Under the pieces are notes generated by a model that worked only from the letters and a program-made list of their open reading frames with translations, searched no databases and was not told the origin of the DNA. A program made the translations under genes and the position numbers. From Orychophragmus violaceus (lineage: Eukaryota > Streptophyta > Magnoliopsida > Brassicales > Brassicaceae), in assembly GCA_030180135.1 (NCBI GenBank), contig CM058234.1:4340001-4404000 (forward strand): a DNA stretch of 64,000 nt, in the 5' to 3' direction. This document shows positions 45,396-56,625 of the stretch, one piece after another; the stretch's first letter is position 1, and each line of letters begins with the position of its first letter.

Positions 45396-48082
45396 CTGAA
45401 AAGAGAAAAAGAGGATCATAAGATCGAAACAAACTTGTATTACAGAAATAAGAAGATGAAACAAACCAAAAAATGAATTGAATTACCTTTTCCGCAAACA
45501 CTGATGAAGAGAGGTAACTTCAATGGAGAGAGTTGATAGTTTTGGGGTGTCTGGAATGTAAAAAGTTATGGAGCTGTGTCGTTAGTTATAGAGAATGTAG
45601 TTTAAAAAAAGAAACTCAGAATAAGAGTTGTGGGGATAGTGGGTGGTGGATACAAAATAATGGATCAGTTGATATTCTGGAGATCACGTACAAAACAGTT
45701 TCGAAAATCATGCTTTCCTATTATTTTGGACTAATAAACAATCAGTAAATATCAATAAATATATAAATATTAAATAGAGGAGATTTTAATTTTCGAAAAT
45801 ATATATCTGAAAATAAAGTTTAAAAAAATTCAAAACGGATCTTTAATTTCTTTTTATACCCAACATAAATTAAAGAAAAACATAAGCCTAGATTAATAAA
45901 TCCTATCTTACTCGGAGGCAAGATTGGTATGATGTCTGATATCTGATTGATACTGCATATCCATCCATATCTATAACTGATATTCCCATACGGATGACCT
46001 ATATACCATAGTGTAGACATCTAATTTTATAGCAAGAAATAAGAACACCTGAATAGAAGAGAAATGGTGGAATGACAAACCTTATATTGAAGAAGCTTCC
46101 TCCGGTTTTGATGAATACAAACACCTCCAGGAATCATCGATGAAAGAAATTAAGGAAGACAATCTGTTCATACCAAGTTCATTGATGATGTCCGTGAATG
46201 TAGCCTGCAGAAGAACAACAATGCTCTAGTCAGCTTTAAAAAAATGCCGGATCTTTCATATAACCAATAACTTTGTATGGCAAAATCCCATTTGTTTTAT
46301 TCTACACATATCAAGGAGTGTGTCTAAATTAAAGGTTAAGAAATTAACTCTGTATTAAAGTCCACCCTTTTCAAGATCTGAACATTGTATCTTTCAGTAC
46401 TTCATCGCTTGGCACTTTGGTTTTTTCTTCTCCTAAATCTGACATATGAAACTGTAAGAATCTTTCACCTATGTTTAAATGCATATAGAAACTTCTGGGA
46501 TTTATAATATATGGTGGGGATCATTACTAATTCCATCATCTTCTTTTATATATTCGTTTTAAAAGAAACAACTATCAACATAATTGATACTAACCTCTTA
46601 ACAAAATTCTCAGTAATTGAACCAGCATTAGCACACGCTGGGGATAACTTTCCAAGTTTTCTCGCAAAACCCGTTGATGTAGCCTGCAAAGGAAAAGGCC
46701 TATTAGGAAACAGGCAAACAGCCATTTAAGTATCTAACTATAAGACTCAAACGACCTAGGCTTCTGAAGAATAGCTCTCTGATATGTTGAATGCTCAAGA
46801 GGGGGAAAACTTATGGTGGTATCTGCTGAGATATAAATATATATGCGAATTAGTATTCGTTTGAACCATCTGTTGTTGAATATAATCAAGTATATCATAA
46901 ACTCTATGAGGATAAGGAAATGATAAAATTCACAATAAACTGTGTAAAGTTTTGTAATTGAAAGGAAATATAGCTGGGAAATGATTGACGAACCTTGTTA
47001 GGATATTCTTCAACGTTTTTAAACTGAAAGACACGAAAAGAGGATTAGGGTTAAACCAAAACTCAAGGACTGAGATTCATATCAAATTTTATGTAAGTGT
47101 AGATGAATTGAAATGCAAAAAGAAGACACGCAATAGATTTCAAACCTGGAAAAGGATGAGAGAAATCATTCGGTTATACACATCTTCTGCTCGACTCACT
47201 TGTTCTTTCTAATCAGACTGCAAGGACCTCGCCGGCAAGATGCACCGACACTTTCAGAATCGCCGGATTCGCTCTGGCAACCTATGATCTCGTGCGTTGA
47301 ATAGCCGGAAGCCCTTATCTGATTGCGGTGATGGGGATGCTTTTTTGAAGACAAAGGCGAGGTGTTTTTCGAGATTGAGGGAAAACGCTGAAAATAATTG
47401 TCGGATTAATAAGTAAAATATATATTTGTATAGATAAATATACATGGATAAAAAAATATAAATATGTATCTACTTATGTGTATCTAAAAGGGAATAAAAT
47501 TAAGGAATATAATTAAATATCTGTCTTCCTTTTAAATTTGAATTAAAGTCTTAAAACATGATCTGAGGGAAAAATCACAATTAAATATATAAAATCTTTT
47601 TTTTTTACGTTTGACAAAGGGATTTAAAAGCCTAAATACTTTCTTATACCAATTGAAATCAAAATTTAGTTAATCTAAGTGTAAGGGTGTTCTTTACATA
47701 ATTTAATTACCATTTAACTTTTATTTAAAAACCAAACGATGGAATGAACTTATTTGTAGTACTTTGAAAAACAAAACAAAAAAATAATTAAATAATATCA
47801 TAATAATAATCTTGTTACATAACAAACCTTACTAAACAATTAAATAAAGATTTAACTCAGACAAAAATTAAAGGTGAAGATATAAGAAGGATATAAACAC
47901 AACTTTCCTAGTTAATGGAAATTCATTAAAGATAGGAACCTCTTTCAGTTTTACAAAACAAAGCAGAGGAAGTACTAAAAATTACTAAACATATAGAAAG
48001 CAGAGATGAAAGAGTTAAGAAAAAGGAACCTATAAACGTTACATCGGTAAGATGATGAAAATCCTAAAAGATAAGAAACTAA
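45396..48082. other. Helitron interior between RPA-like copies B and C
   Basis: No complete gene was recognised. Two exon-like pieces on the minus strand each begin after a CAG acceptor with GCTACATY: one from 46204 downward (ATFTDIINELGMNRLSSLIS) and one at 46595-46683 (ATSTGFARKLGKLSPACANA) followed by a GT donor. They may be captured or duplicated host exons; the source is unknown. Near 47254-47445 an open frame on the minus strand has no recognised domain. Confidence 0.4.
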
Positions 48083-49717
48083 TCAGTTTTTCTTTTCCTT
48101 CTTGCTAAACACCCTCTTTGGCTTATTCACTGATTGTTGAGTACGCTTATTTGAACACTGTTTAGCTGACTCATCTCCAACCACAACAGTGAGGGGCCTT
48201 TTATGGATTGGAGTTTCAGGTTGAGCTAACAATTCTTGACCACTTGACTCTGAAGATTTGATTCCTATCTGCAAAGAAATGGTGTTAGCATTAGCCGATG
48301 GTAAACAATCACTGCATTGCTGTAGATAAAGGACTATAGGTGGTAAAAAGAGAAGACTCAAAAAACATATCACCTCAGTTGGGTTAGACTGTGCAGGAAC
48401 ATGAGAAGGATAGTTGCCTCCGTGTTTCTGGTCCTTCTTTACATCCTGCACCGTATTATGTATTAGAACGTAAATCAAAACAAAGATGGGATAGAAGACA
48501 ATTGCGATAGGGAGACCATTCAAGAAACAGTGCTAACCAACCTGAAATATGCAAAAAGAAAGATATATGAGTATCAATGTATTAATAAATGAAAGGGTGA
48601 ATAAATAAAAAAACATAAACAAAAAGCTCCGAAGATTACTCTAGTTTGAATTGTCTGATCTCTCCCAAGTCTGAGCTAAAATATAGCTTGGAAGCAAAGG
48701 GATTGCTATGAACAGTTGTCTTGTCTGAAAATGAAACTAACAAATTCATAAGTCATAAACAGACAATGTAACTCACGTGTATACCAACACTAAACGTTAA
48801 CAAATTTCAATGTAGGAAATAAGACTTTTACCATGAGACAGTTTAGACTTGAAGAGACTACCCAGCAACACAACAGGACTGTCCTTGTTAGAACTGACAT
48901 AAGCCTGAGCATCCACCGCGAGTTTAGACCATAGTGTACATTCTATTTCTTTGTCCCTGCCATGTAAAGTTTGAAAACCCTCATCATATATTACAAAAGC
49001 TTCTAGAAAATTACAGAGTTTGAAAAAAACAAAATAAAGGGTACATAACTCACCCAAGATCTCTGAGTCTAATGCGTAGCATTCTCTCCGTTCCAGCACC
49101 AGTTCTGACTTCTTTGATTACACTCATGGAAATTACCTCTCCGATGACATCTAGCATAAAAAACGGATTAGCAACTGATTTATTCATTTGAAGAATATGG
49201 GACAAATATAGACACACAAACATACCAAAGAATAACGTTAAGTCATGGGCATCGGATACAATTTCATCAAAAGGATGGAAGTGGAATCGGTGGTCAAGAT
49301 TAGGGATATACTGGGCTGGTTTGACAACAGATTGAAAAATGAAGCTTATCTTGAATGGATGTCTAGTTCCTCTGAACTTCCCCTGATTAGGGATTAATCT
49401 GAAATTCATAATCAGCCGACATGCTCCTTCCTCTAGATGCTCCTGGAATTTAAGGCATAAAGCCTGACTTAGTCTAGCTTGAATCCTTGACCCCTGAGGA
49501 AAAAATGGAGTTTCAGAAAGCACATATAAGATAATAGTTATAATGATCTGATTATAAAAATTCATACCTTCTCATCCACCAAGATCATATCGAGACCAGT
49601 AATAACTCCTGGTCTGTCTGGTTTCTCATATGCCCATAGCCTTGCAATTCTAACTTTGATCTTGTACGGTTCAGTGGATGGAAGAAGCTCAGAAATAGGT
49701 GTGAATAGGAGAGGCAT
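48083..49717 (-). pseudogene. RPA1-like gene lacking its zinc-ribbon OB fold (copy C)
   Basis: Exons 1-4 match those of the intact copy in order and exact length: 49568-49717 (150), 49226-49493 (268), 49054-49150 (97) and 48832-48956 (125). They encode two OB folds (MPLLFTPISELLPSTEP, DVIGEVISMS, CTLWSKLAVDA). The next exon reads NPFASKLYFSSDLGEI and then meets TAA at about 48645. The exons for the C-terminal OB fold and zinc ribbon are gone, and only the basic tail (HKRPLTVVVGDESAK, VFSKKEKKN, 48083-48290) remains. It may make a short two-fold protein, or it may be dead. The deletion could be an adaptation, but decay is simpler. Confidence 0.78.
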
Positions 49718-50590
49718 CTAGTATATGAGAAAATAACATGATCAATGAGTTGTCCAGAAATCTAATACATAGCTAAATCTGGAGAATGTATACTGGCTCT
49801 CGAATTACCTTTGAAGAGAGAAGTATCGAGAGATATGGAACGTTATCTGAAATTAGAAAAAGGAAGCTGATCAATGTTAGTCGGTATATATACTTCAAAG
49901 ATAGAAAAAAATCGAGAATGTATACAAAAAATGGAATTACCTTCGGGCAGAGAAGTAAGGGGAAATATGGAGCAGTTTCATTTTGTTGACTCTCCTATAT
50001 ATGGAGCAAGTTAGTCCATATTACGATATGAAGTAACACTAAAAAAAAAAATTAGTAAATGGTGAACGTGGGAAGTGGGGTGAGGTGTGGAACAGTTATT
50101 TATCATAGGTTTTTCGATTTTTTTTTTTAATGGTTAGATGAACACATCCAAATATCTCATATGACGCCATAAAGTAACAAACCAAGCTTTTGAAAAATGA
50201 AAGCTCATGTAATCTAAAGCTAAGATTTTTCAGACTTAATTTTGCGGATGGGATAGTGATGATACAAAAAATGACAGAGCTATACAAACACTAATCTAAC
50301 ATTCAATGGTATTTTCGTTCAGACCAGCTCAGAAACAATTATGAATAAAGAAAACAAAGAAATTAGCAAGTACCTCAAGAACAACTCACAGAAGCAACTA
50401 TGAAAACCAAAGGAAGGAACTTGCTCTGCGTAAGAGTCTCTGGCTTCAAAGTTCCACCGGAAGAAAACATTGCACTCGAAGCTCAATCTGATATCGAAAA
50501 CACACACATAAAACACTCAGTTAGTGTTAAAAAGAGGTGAGATATCCAGATTTGTCCAGTTTTCAGCTAAACAAACTCGGTAATGATAAC
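49718..50590. other. Helitron interior, no gene recognised
   Basis: The 5' flank of RPA-like copy C. The words atgtatac followed by tcgagaatgtataca and gaagaggagaagta-type blocks recur near 49785, 49815, 49912 and 49940, a loose local repeat. Nothing else was identified. Confidence 0.4.
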
Positions 50591-50633
50591 CCACATCTTT
50601 GTTGGATAAGTCTTTAAGGTTATATGGAAATAC

Positions 50634-51322
50634 CTGTTACATCTTTGTTGGATCGTATGTTTGTAGCTGCTTTCTTCTTGCAGATATTAAATCCCAAGTC
50701 TCCAGGTCTCTGGTGGATCCCAACTATTTGACTTTTGTATACATCAACACCTGCACCTACAAACATTTGCCCTCTCTCTTGTGCACTTGCTAGAGCATAT
50801 GATGTTGATGTTCAATCTTCAAAGGCAACCTGAAACTCCCACTTGCCTTTTCAGAAACCACAATATAGCTACCAAAATGGTACATGTGTCATCAAAAGTT
50901 AATTCTTAAAAACTATCTTAACTTACCAGTGAACCTAGATCATGGGTGCTAATATCTCCGGCCCAAGGTCCATAACTGTCAAATACGGTGTTGAGGATAG
51001 CTGTCCCACGAGAAGCTGTTAAGATTGCATTCCTCAAACCAAGAAGTCCACGTGTTGGGATTTTGTACCGTAGAAACACTGTTCCTTTCGACCTGTAATT
51101 TCAGGATTCACACGCATATTCAGATTAATCATGATAGCTGCAAACTGTAGATTTACCAAGTAGCTTATATGAAGAAAAGAAACAAACGCCCAAGCATCAC
51201 ACACACACACACACACAAAAATCAGAACTGAATGAGAAATTAACACGACATCATGCATTGTTGTTCTCGTATAAAGGGATGGAGAGAAACAATACATACC
51301 CAACACCTTGCATATCAAACCC
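50634..51322 (-). pseudogene. Captured TypA/BipA-type GTPase fragment
   Basis: Three exon pieces with splice borders lie on the minus strand. 51300-51322 encodes FDMQGVG, 50937-51092 encodes SKGTVFLRYKIPTRGLLGL and NTVFDSYGPWAGDIS, and 50634-50828 encodes ASAQERGQMFV, then VGIHQRPGDLGFNICKKKA. They match the C-terminal part of plant TypA/BipA translation GTPases (the chloroplast form, SVR3, in Arabidopsis as I recall). A TGA replaces a glycine codon near 50814. The GTPase domain is absent. Introns are kept, so capture was from genomic DNA. The fragment runs in the same direction as the Helitron. Confidence 0.85.
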
Positions 51323-51385
51323 GAATAGAAACCTAATCAGATTCAACAAAACAGAATTCAAAACCTTGATTATAGATGTACTTAC

Positions 51386-51513
51386 GCTTTCCATCAACTT
51401 GGCTGCAGTTCCATGGAAGCTGTGTTAGGTACAAAAGTTCAATCCTCGCATTGGCAGATTGAGGTACACTACATACAGTATCAAGGATGCTGATGAGACC
51501 AAGGAACCTGCGC
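51386..51513 (-). pseudogene. Captured exon of an unidentified gene
   Basis: The 128-nt piece has AG before and GT after it and one open frame (RRRFLGLISILDTVCSVPQS, then ARIELLYLTQLPWNCSQ). The strong codon structure suggests a host exon. It does not match TypA at the expected position, so a second donor gene is likely. The family was not recognised. Confidence 0.5.
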
Positions 51514-52199
51514 CTATGGAAAATAGAAAATGTGAAGGTACACTAAGAAAACTAAAGTGCGGTTTACTATCTTATAACATCAAAAGTTCCAGAAAATAAT
51601 ATTTATGATTACCTGAAGGAAGGGAATTCATGGGCAAGTCCATCCTTGAAAAAAATCATCAGAAATTGTAACCGACATGTCATTGAGTATATGATCTTGT
51701 CTGGAAAAGCCAGTTTCCATCTTTTTCCGGTGAGGATTTTCTTCTAATCTTCATCTTCTGTTTCTCTTTCACCATCTTCTTCGTCGCCGTCTCGATCGGA
51801 CCCAAGTAGAAACAGCTTTCAATCGGACCAGATTTGAATCGCCTCTCTTAGCTCTCGAAACCTGAAGCTGAACAAATGGATTGAAATTATCGATGAAGCT
51901 TTTTAGGTCGTTCTTCATCGGATTGAAAACTGAAACAATCCAAAAAAAAGGATTAGGGTTATGAAAATATTGAACGATTCAGATTCATGAAACAATTACA
52001 AATTTAAATCTAGATGAATATAACCTTAGATGTGAAACAGCCGATAGATTTCTTATCAGCAGAGGTAGATCGGGGAGGATGATGGATAAGCGTGCTTGGA
52101 GAAGTTGAGAGAATTTTGGGAGAACTGATTTTCGAGAGAGAGATTTTTTTAGAGACCCAAAAAAAAATGATAGTCACCAGAAATGATTTAGAAGTAGTG

Positions 52200-52292
52200 A
52201 CCAAAAACGCTGACACGGTGGCAAAATAACATGTTCTGATTGGTGGAATGCTCTATTTTTCTCTCACATACTTGTCTTTTATATATATTAGA
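52200..52292 (-). promoter_or_regulatory. Helitron 5' terminal region
   Basis: Minus-strand sequence starting TCTAATATATATAAAAG, followed by ccaatcagaacatgttattt and gccaccgtgtcagcg. The TC start, the TATATATAAAA stretch and the GTGTCAGC word are typical of plant Helitron 5' ends. The host base before TC is A. Confidence 0.75.
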
Positions 52293-52294
52293 TG

Positions 52295-53166
52295 ACATGA
52301 TAAAAAAAATTCAATTAAAATCTTTTTTCCTTTATTTTTTCTTATTTTTTCGTTTTGATCAACATTCATCATCTTCATATTTCTCCTTCATTTTCATCGT
52401 TACTATTTGCTTAAATCATTGTTTGTTTTTGATATAATGTTGATTTTTTACACTTTTGTCTTCTTCCTCATGTACAAATTCTTTTCCTTCTTCTGATATT
52501 TTTACTTTTCTAGTTTTTACTTTGTCAATTTTTGTATTTTGTTAGAAATTTCCAATGACACACATAAAATTTATTATAATCTAGAGCAAGAACATTGGTA
52601 AAATCCTCTTAGGGTTCTTAATATAATTTTTTATTAAATTTTTTAACAGATAAAAAAAATTTTTTTAAAAAGAGATCAATCACAGGCGGCCACGTCAGCG
52701 CATGTGGCTAAGAACCGTTTCTTAGCTTAAAACATTTCGTGGGAAAGTATCTTAATTTTATTTATTTTTTATTCTTCTTGCATATGAATTCGAACCAAAA
52801 TCCCTTTAACAACCTCCAATGGAGGTGCTCTTATGGGTTAATGTTCTATGAAACTTATATGTACTTTAATCTTTGAAAACTCTAATAAAAATTTATAAGT
52901 TAAAATTGTTTTTTTTTGCAACATGATATTATTTTTTTGCTCAAATTAGTAATTTATCTATTACTTTATGTATTGTTCCGTAAAATTGATTTTTCTATAA
53001 TAATTTAAAGTTATTATACTAAATTAGTAATCATTATTTTATTTCATTTTAAAAAGTTTAAATTTTAATAATATTTTCATTATTTTTTAGACAAACAAAG
53101 AAATACAATAATAAAGTTTAATTACAACTAAAGGCATGTTTTATTTACTTGCCTTAGACGCCGTGT
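52295..53166. repeat. Repeat X, second copy
   Basis: Aligns with 23473-24161 from acatgataaa to gacgccgtgt, interrupted by the MITE at 52584-52830. The end point in both copies is the same word, gccgtgt. No gene is encoded. Confidence 0.75.
52584..52830. mobile_element. Small MITE with GAGCA/TGCTC ends, probably PIF/Harbinger-like
   Basis: Ends GAGCAAGAACATTGG and, inverted, GAGCACCTCCATTGG form terminal inverted repeats. The flanks CTA and TTA could be a 3-bp target duplication of the TWA type. The paralogous repeat X at 23.5-24.2 kb lacks this 247-bp segment, which gives an empty site. Confidence 0.75.
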
Positions 53167-53377
53167 AACTTCGGACCGGCAGTGGTCTTCTCTCCCCTGA
53201 CATCGACTCAAATCGGGTTGAAAACCGGTTTAATGCTCCAACTTAATGGTTCATTGGATTTTCATGTTTCTATTTTTATATTTGTGGTACCATATATGCT
53301 AATATTATCAATTAGAACACCAAACTATGACAAATGTTCAACTAGATAAAAAATAAGATCATAAGACACAACAAAAA
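53167..53377. other. Short intergenic stretch
   Basis: No gene or element end was seen between repeat X and the 3' end of the F-box pseudogene. Confidence 0.4.
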
Positions 53378-54308
53378 CTAAAATACTCGAAATAATAACA
53401 CAGAAGGTAAGCAAGTAAAGTTCTTTCGGGACATGAGATTCTCAATGTGATTCGGCAAACTTCCATTGAATTGCCAACCATCACGAAGCCAAGACTCTTC
53501 ATCTTCAAATCTTTCGATTTTGATCATTTTGTTACTATTCCTCTTTGGATCATAATAATATACATGAATCTCTATGTCCTCCCATGATACCGATATATAG
53601 ATAAACTCACCATCATTCATCACACAACTTAAGTAAACAACATTGGGAATGTGATGATCATATGGACACAATGGTAAATGAAGGCATGATCATTATTCTT
53701 TTTCGGCATCTTCAAGACCCATAATTTGTAACAAGATGACTCTAAGATAACCCATGTTAATCTTCCCTTGTATCTCACCAGAGAAAGAGTAGTCTTCAAG
53801 CTATCATCATCGTTCATGTTCATGTTCATACAACTTTGTGTGTGGATCGATTTGAGCTTTTCAATCCTCACATCGAAACTCATTATTTCACTTAAACATC
53901 CATTGTTGACAATAAAATATATAACTCCGTTGATACATATCCCTTTATTTGGTAAATCGCGCCAAGGAGGAATATCTTTGATCGGCCTCCAAGATTCTCG
54001 AGCTCCCAACGTAAGAACATGGATCTCTTCAGTGAATTAAAATGACATGCTCAACACTTTATACGTACTTCTAATAGGATTGTATCCTAAATAGTTTCTC
54101 ATATAAATGGGTTTGTCATGTAGTTTTTGAAAGGTAACATGTTGTCTCATGCTAGGGTTCCAAATTACAATATGGATTAAATAATGGAAAGATATCAAAC
54201 CATGGACAGACTGAAACTGAAATATGGTCTAGTAGTCTTTATCTTGTTTCGGGATCAGCCTGAGAGGATATTTTTCCACGTGAGGTAAACACATTCCGAG
54301 ATTCTTAT

Positions 54309-54398
<90 letters not shown>

Positions 54399-54600
54399 AC
54401 AATTTTTGTCATTTTTCTTGAGTTTAGCAAAAGACAAGAACATTGCTTATTCGTGAATGAGATGATGAAATCTGGATCGGAAGTGACAGACGCCCATAGT
54501 CAAACAATGACAAATTTAGTCCACTTTAAAAGGTCCATTATAGATAAATATGTTCAAACAATGTTAAGGCCCGCTAATAATTATTTGTCAATCATCGATT
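53378..54600 (-). pseudogene. F-box protein pseudogene with FBA-type associated domain
   Basis: Read from high to low coordinate, the pieces are a decayed F-box (about 54530-54590, LSIMDLLKWTKF in place of LSRLPxKSLARF), LWASVTSDPDFIISF, then IVIWNPSMRQHVTFQ, NYLGYNPIRSTYKVLSMSF, and ESWRPIKDIPPWRDLPNKG with ICINGVIYF. This is the order in Brassicaceae F-box proteins with the FBA_3 domain. Stops and frame changes occur near 54030, 54240 and 54500, and a frame break lies near 53650. A long (GA)n tract interrupts the coding region. F-box proteins are SCF ubiquitin-ligase substrate adaptors, but this copy cannot make a full protein. Confidence 0.8.
54312..54395. repeat. (GA)42 microsatellite
   Basis: An uninterrupted run of 42 GA units, giving a poly-(Ser-Leu) stretch on the minus strand inside the F-box pseudogene. 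The purity suggests recent expansion. Confidence 0.97.
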
Positions 54601-56027
54601 CTATCAAAAAATATATTATAATAAATACTTATCCAAATCGTGAAGATTATCTTCATAATCTGTTTGTTGCAAAAAAAATACTTCAGAATCTATTTACGAT
54701 ACTTTTTCTCTCTGCTTAATTTCTTTTGACAATTCAATTTGAGGTATGTTAACACTAACACTTAACCCTTCAATTTTTGGGACCAAATTAGATTTTAGTT
54801 TTACATTATATTATGACAAGAACACAATCGGATTTGAATTTTTAGGGCTTATGAACAACAAAGGGTACAAATTTCTTAGGGTTAAGGTTAATTTCGTAAT
54901 TAGAAAATTATCTTCTCATAAATTTCGAGAAGAATTTTGTGTTCATAATTTCCGATAAGTACTAAACCGGACGTGACTCTATCTATTATTTTGTGTTCAT
55001 AATTGCTGAGAATATTTTGTTCCATTATTTCCATAATGTTCCATTATTTTGTACTATATTAATTAATACATTTCATCGATTCATTTGGTCAAATAAATAT
55101 CAAACTACACATGAAAAAACAACTTCGAACCCTCATTCGTTAAACATCTTCTTCCAGATTTTTTTGATCATGTTGTATGTGTTTTATGTTATTTCACTAT
55201 ATTTATATGTATATTTCCAGAATTTCTTGATGGCAGGCATTAAGGACAACCTTTTAACGCTTAAAGCCACTAAAGACACATTAAGAAATAGGAGAATTGT
55301 AAGTTTTCAACATATATCATTTTCAGAAAATTTTACTTATGTCTCATTTTTTATAACTCGCAAAATTTGTAACTAACAATTTTTTGTTTATGTAATTTCT
55401 TTCTAAGATGTATGTTGAGGCAAATGATTTGGAAAAGGTTGTAGGAAAGATAATTATATTGGCTAATGATTGTGGTGATTGGAAGAATGTATTTTTAGTT
55501 ATGGAGTTTAGAGGTACTAGACGTCGTTTGCGTTTAACAGGTTCTTGAGCGATTTTCTAAAGGCAAACAACATCAAGGTGAACAACACTTTCGTGTTGGA
55601 ATTACTTTGGGAAAACTCAACGACTCCTTGATTCAAACTCTGCTCAAACAACAACACTCGCAATTGATGTTATTTTCATTCGTATTAGTTAACTTTTATC
55701 AGGTTTTCGTTGAACTAAGTATGTGTCTACTATGTTTTATGTTTTATTTTGATTTTAAAAACTTTTTAAGTTTGTTATTGATTATTTATATTTGCCACAA
55801 TATATTATCCTAGAATCAAAAATATAATGATTTAAAAAAAAAAAATCAAATATTGTCCAAAACAGCAAAACTGATTCACAAACAAAGCAAAAAAAAGCTC
55901 CATTTAACAACTAAAATATGAACATACTAATAATTATTTAACTACCATATATCAATACTAAAAATAGTATATTAACATAAATTTAAGAAATGAAACAATT
56001 CTATAATGTGAATCAAAAAAAAAAAAT
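54601..56027. other. AT-rich region with an unrecognised coding-like trace
   Basis: Between 55220 and 55700 on + there are coding-like stretches: MAGIKDNLLTLKATKDTLRN, then after a gap YVEANDLEKVVGKIIILAND, and FRVGITLGKLNDSLIQTLL. They lie in different frames, separated by AT-rich intron-like DNA. The family was not recognised. This may be the body of the Helitron whose 3' end lies at 56059. Confidence 0.35.
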
Positions 56028-56059
56028 TATATGCACGTTCAGTGCGGATCAGACTCTAG
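56028..56059 (+). mobile_element. 3' end of a plus-strand Helitron
   Basis: The sequence tatgcacgttcagtgcggat then cagactctag ends in CTAG followed by T. It contains the hairpin gcac-gttca-gtgc about 12 bases from the end. This fits a Helitron 3' terminus. The 5' end was not identified with confidence. Confidence 0.55.
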
Positions 56060-56625
56060 TAATAAATAATATCGTATCACTTTTTCTTGGATAAAATAAG
56101 GTGAGCGTTTATTGATTGTGAGTGACAAGATTTTACCTTTTTCATTCTATCTCAAAATTCTTTTTGATAGATAATGTTTTTATTGGTGCAAAATTTTAGT
56201 GAGAGGTTAGAGAGAGGATGCTCCCAGGCACGCTAGTCGAGGGGTTGACATTTTGCAAAGGCTCTGGTTTTGATAATGGAACAACAACCAACTTTTGCTA
56301 AAATTAGAGACTGAGCTACCCCTCCCTAGACCTGCAGTTTCCACAACGGGTAAGAGTGAATCACCATTATGGAAGATTATTCAAACTGTGATAAGGACAG
56401 TTCATACCTTTAAACCCACCGATTGAAAAGTTCTACCTCACCACCGGAAACCCCTGGTAACGTTCACCGGCTCCTAAATCCTCTCCATCCCTTTGATTCC
56501 TACATCCATCATCTGGTTGATCTCAGCCTACCACCCTTCAATCTCTAGCCATCAACCCACTTTCCCTCTTACAAGATAAACACAACTTTCTAAACTGTGT
56601 ACCCCCCCATAAACCCAACCAAAGG

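Larger units (their letters stand above)
27057..52292 (-). mobile_element. Candidate giant autonomous Helitron, about 25.2 kb
   Basis: On the minus strand the element starts TCTAATATATATAAAAG at 52292 and ends CTAG at 27060-27057. Six bases inside the 3' end lies an 8-bp hairpin, gcccgtgc-gtt-gcacgggc. Flanking bases are A (5') and T (3'), as Helitrons require. All recognisable genes inside lie on the minus strand: RPA1-like copy C, RPA1-like copy B, Rep/helicase, and an RPA1-like 3' fragment. Captured host exons also occur. Rep and RPA on one strand is the known layout of autonomous plant Helitrons. The size is well above the 10-15 kb usual for such elements. Two nested or adjacent Helitrons cannot be excluded, since the two ends were paired only by strand and position. 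Confidence 0.7.

Noticed and set aside
51034..51318. A 94-aa frame over the TypA fragment
   Set aside because: It reads through an intron in the wrong frame; the TypA frame explains the exons.
53768..54040. A + strand open frame over the F-box pseudogene
   Set aside because: It is the antisense of the FBA-domain coding sequence.
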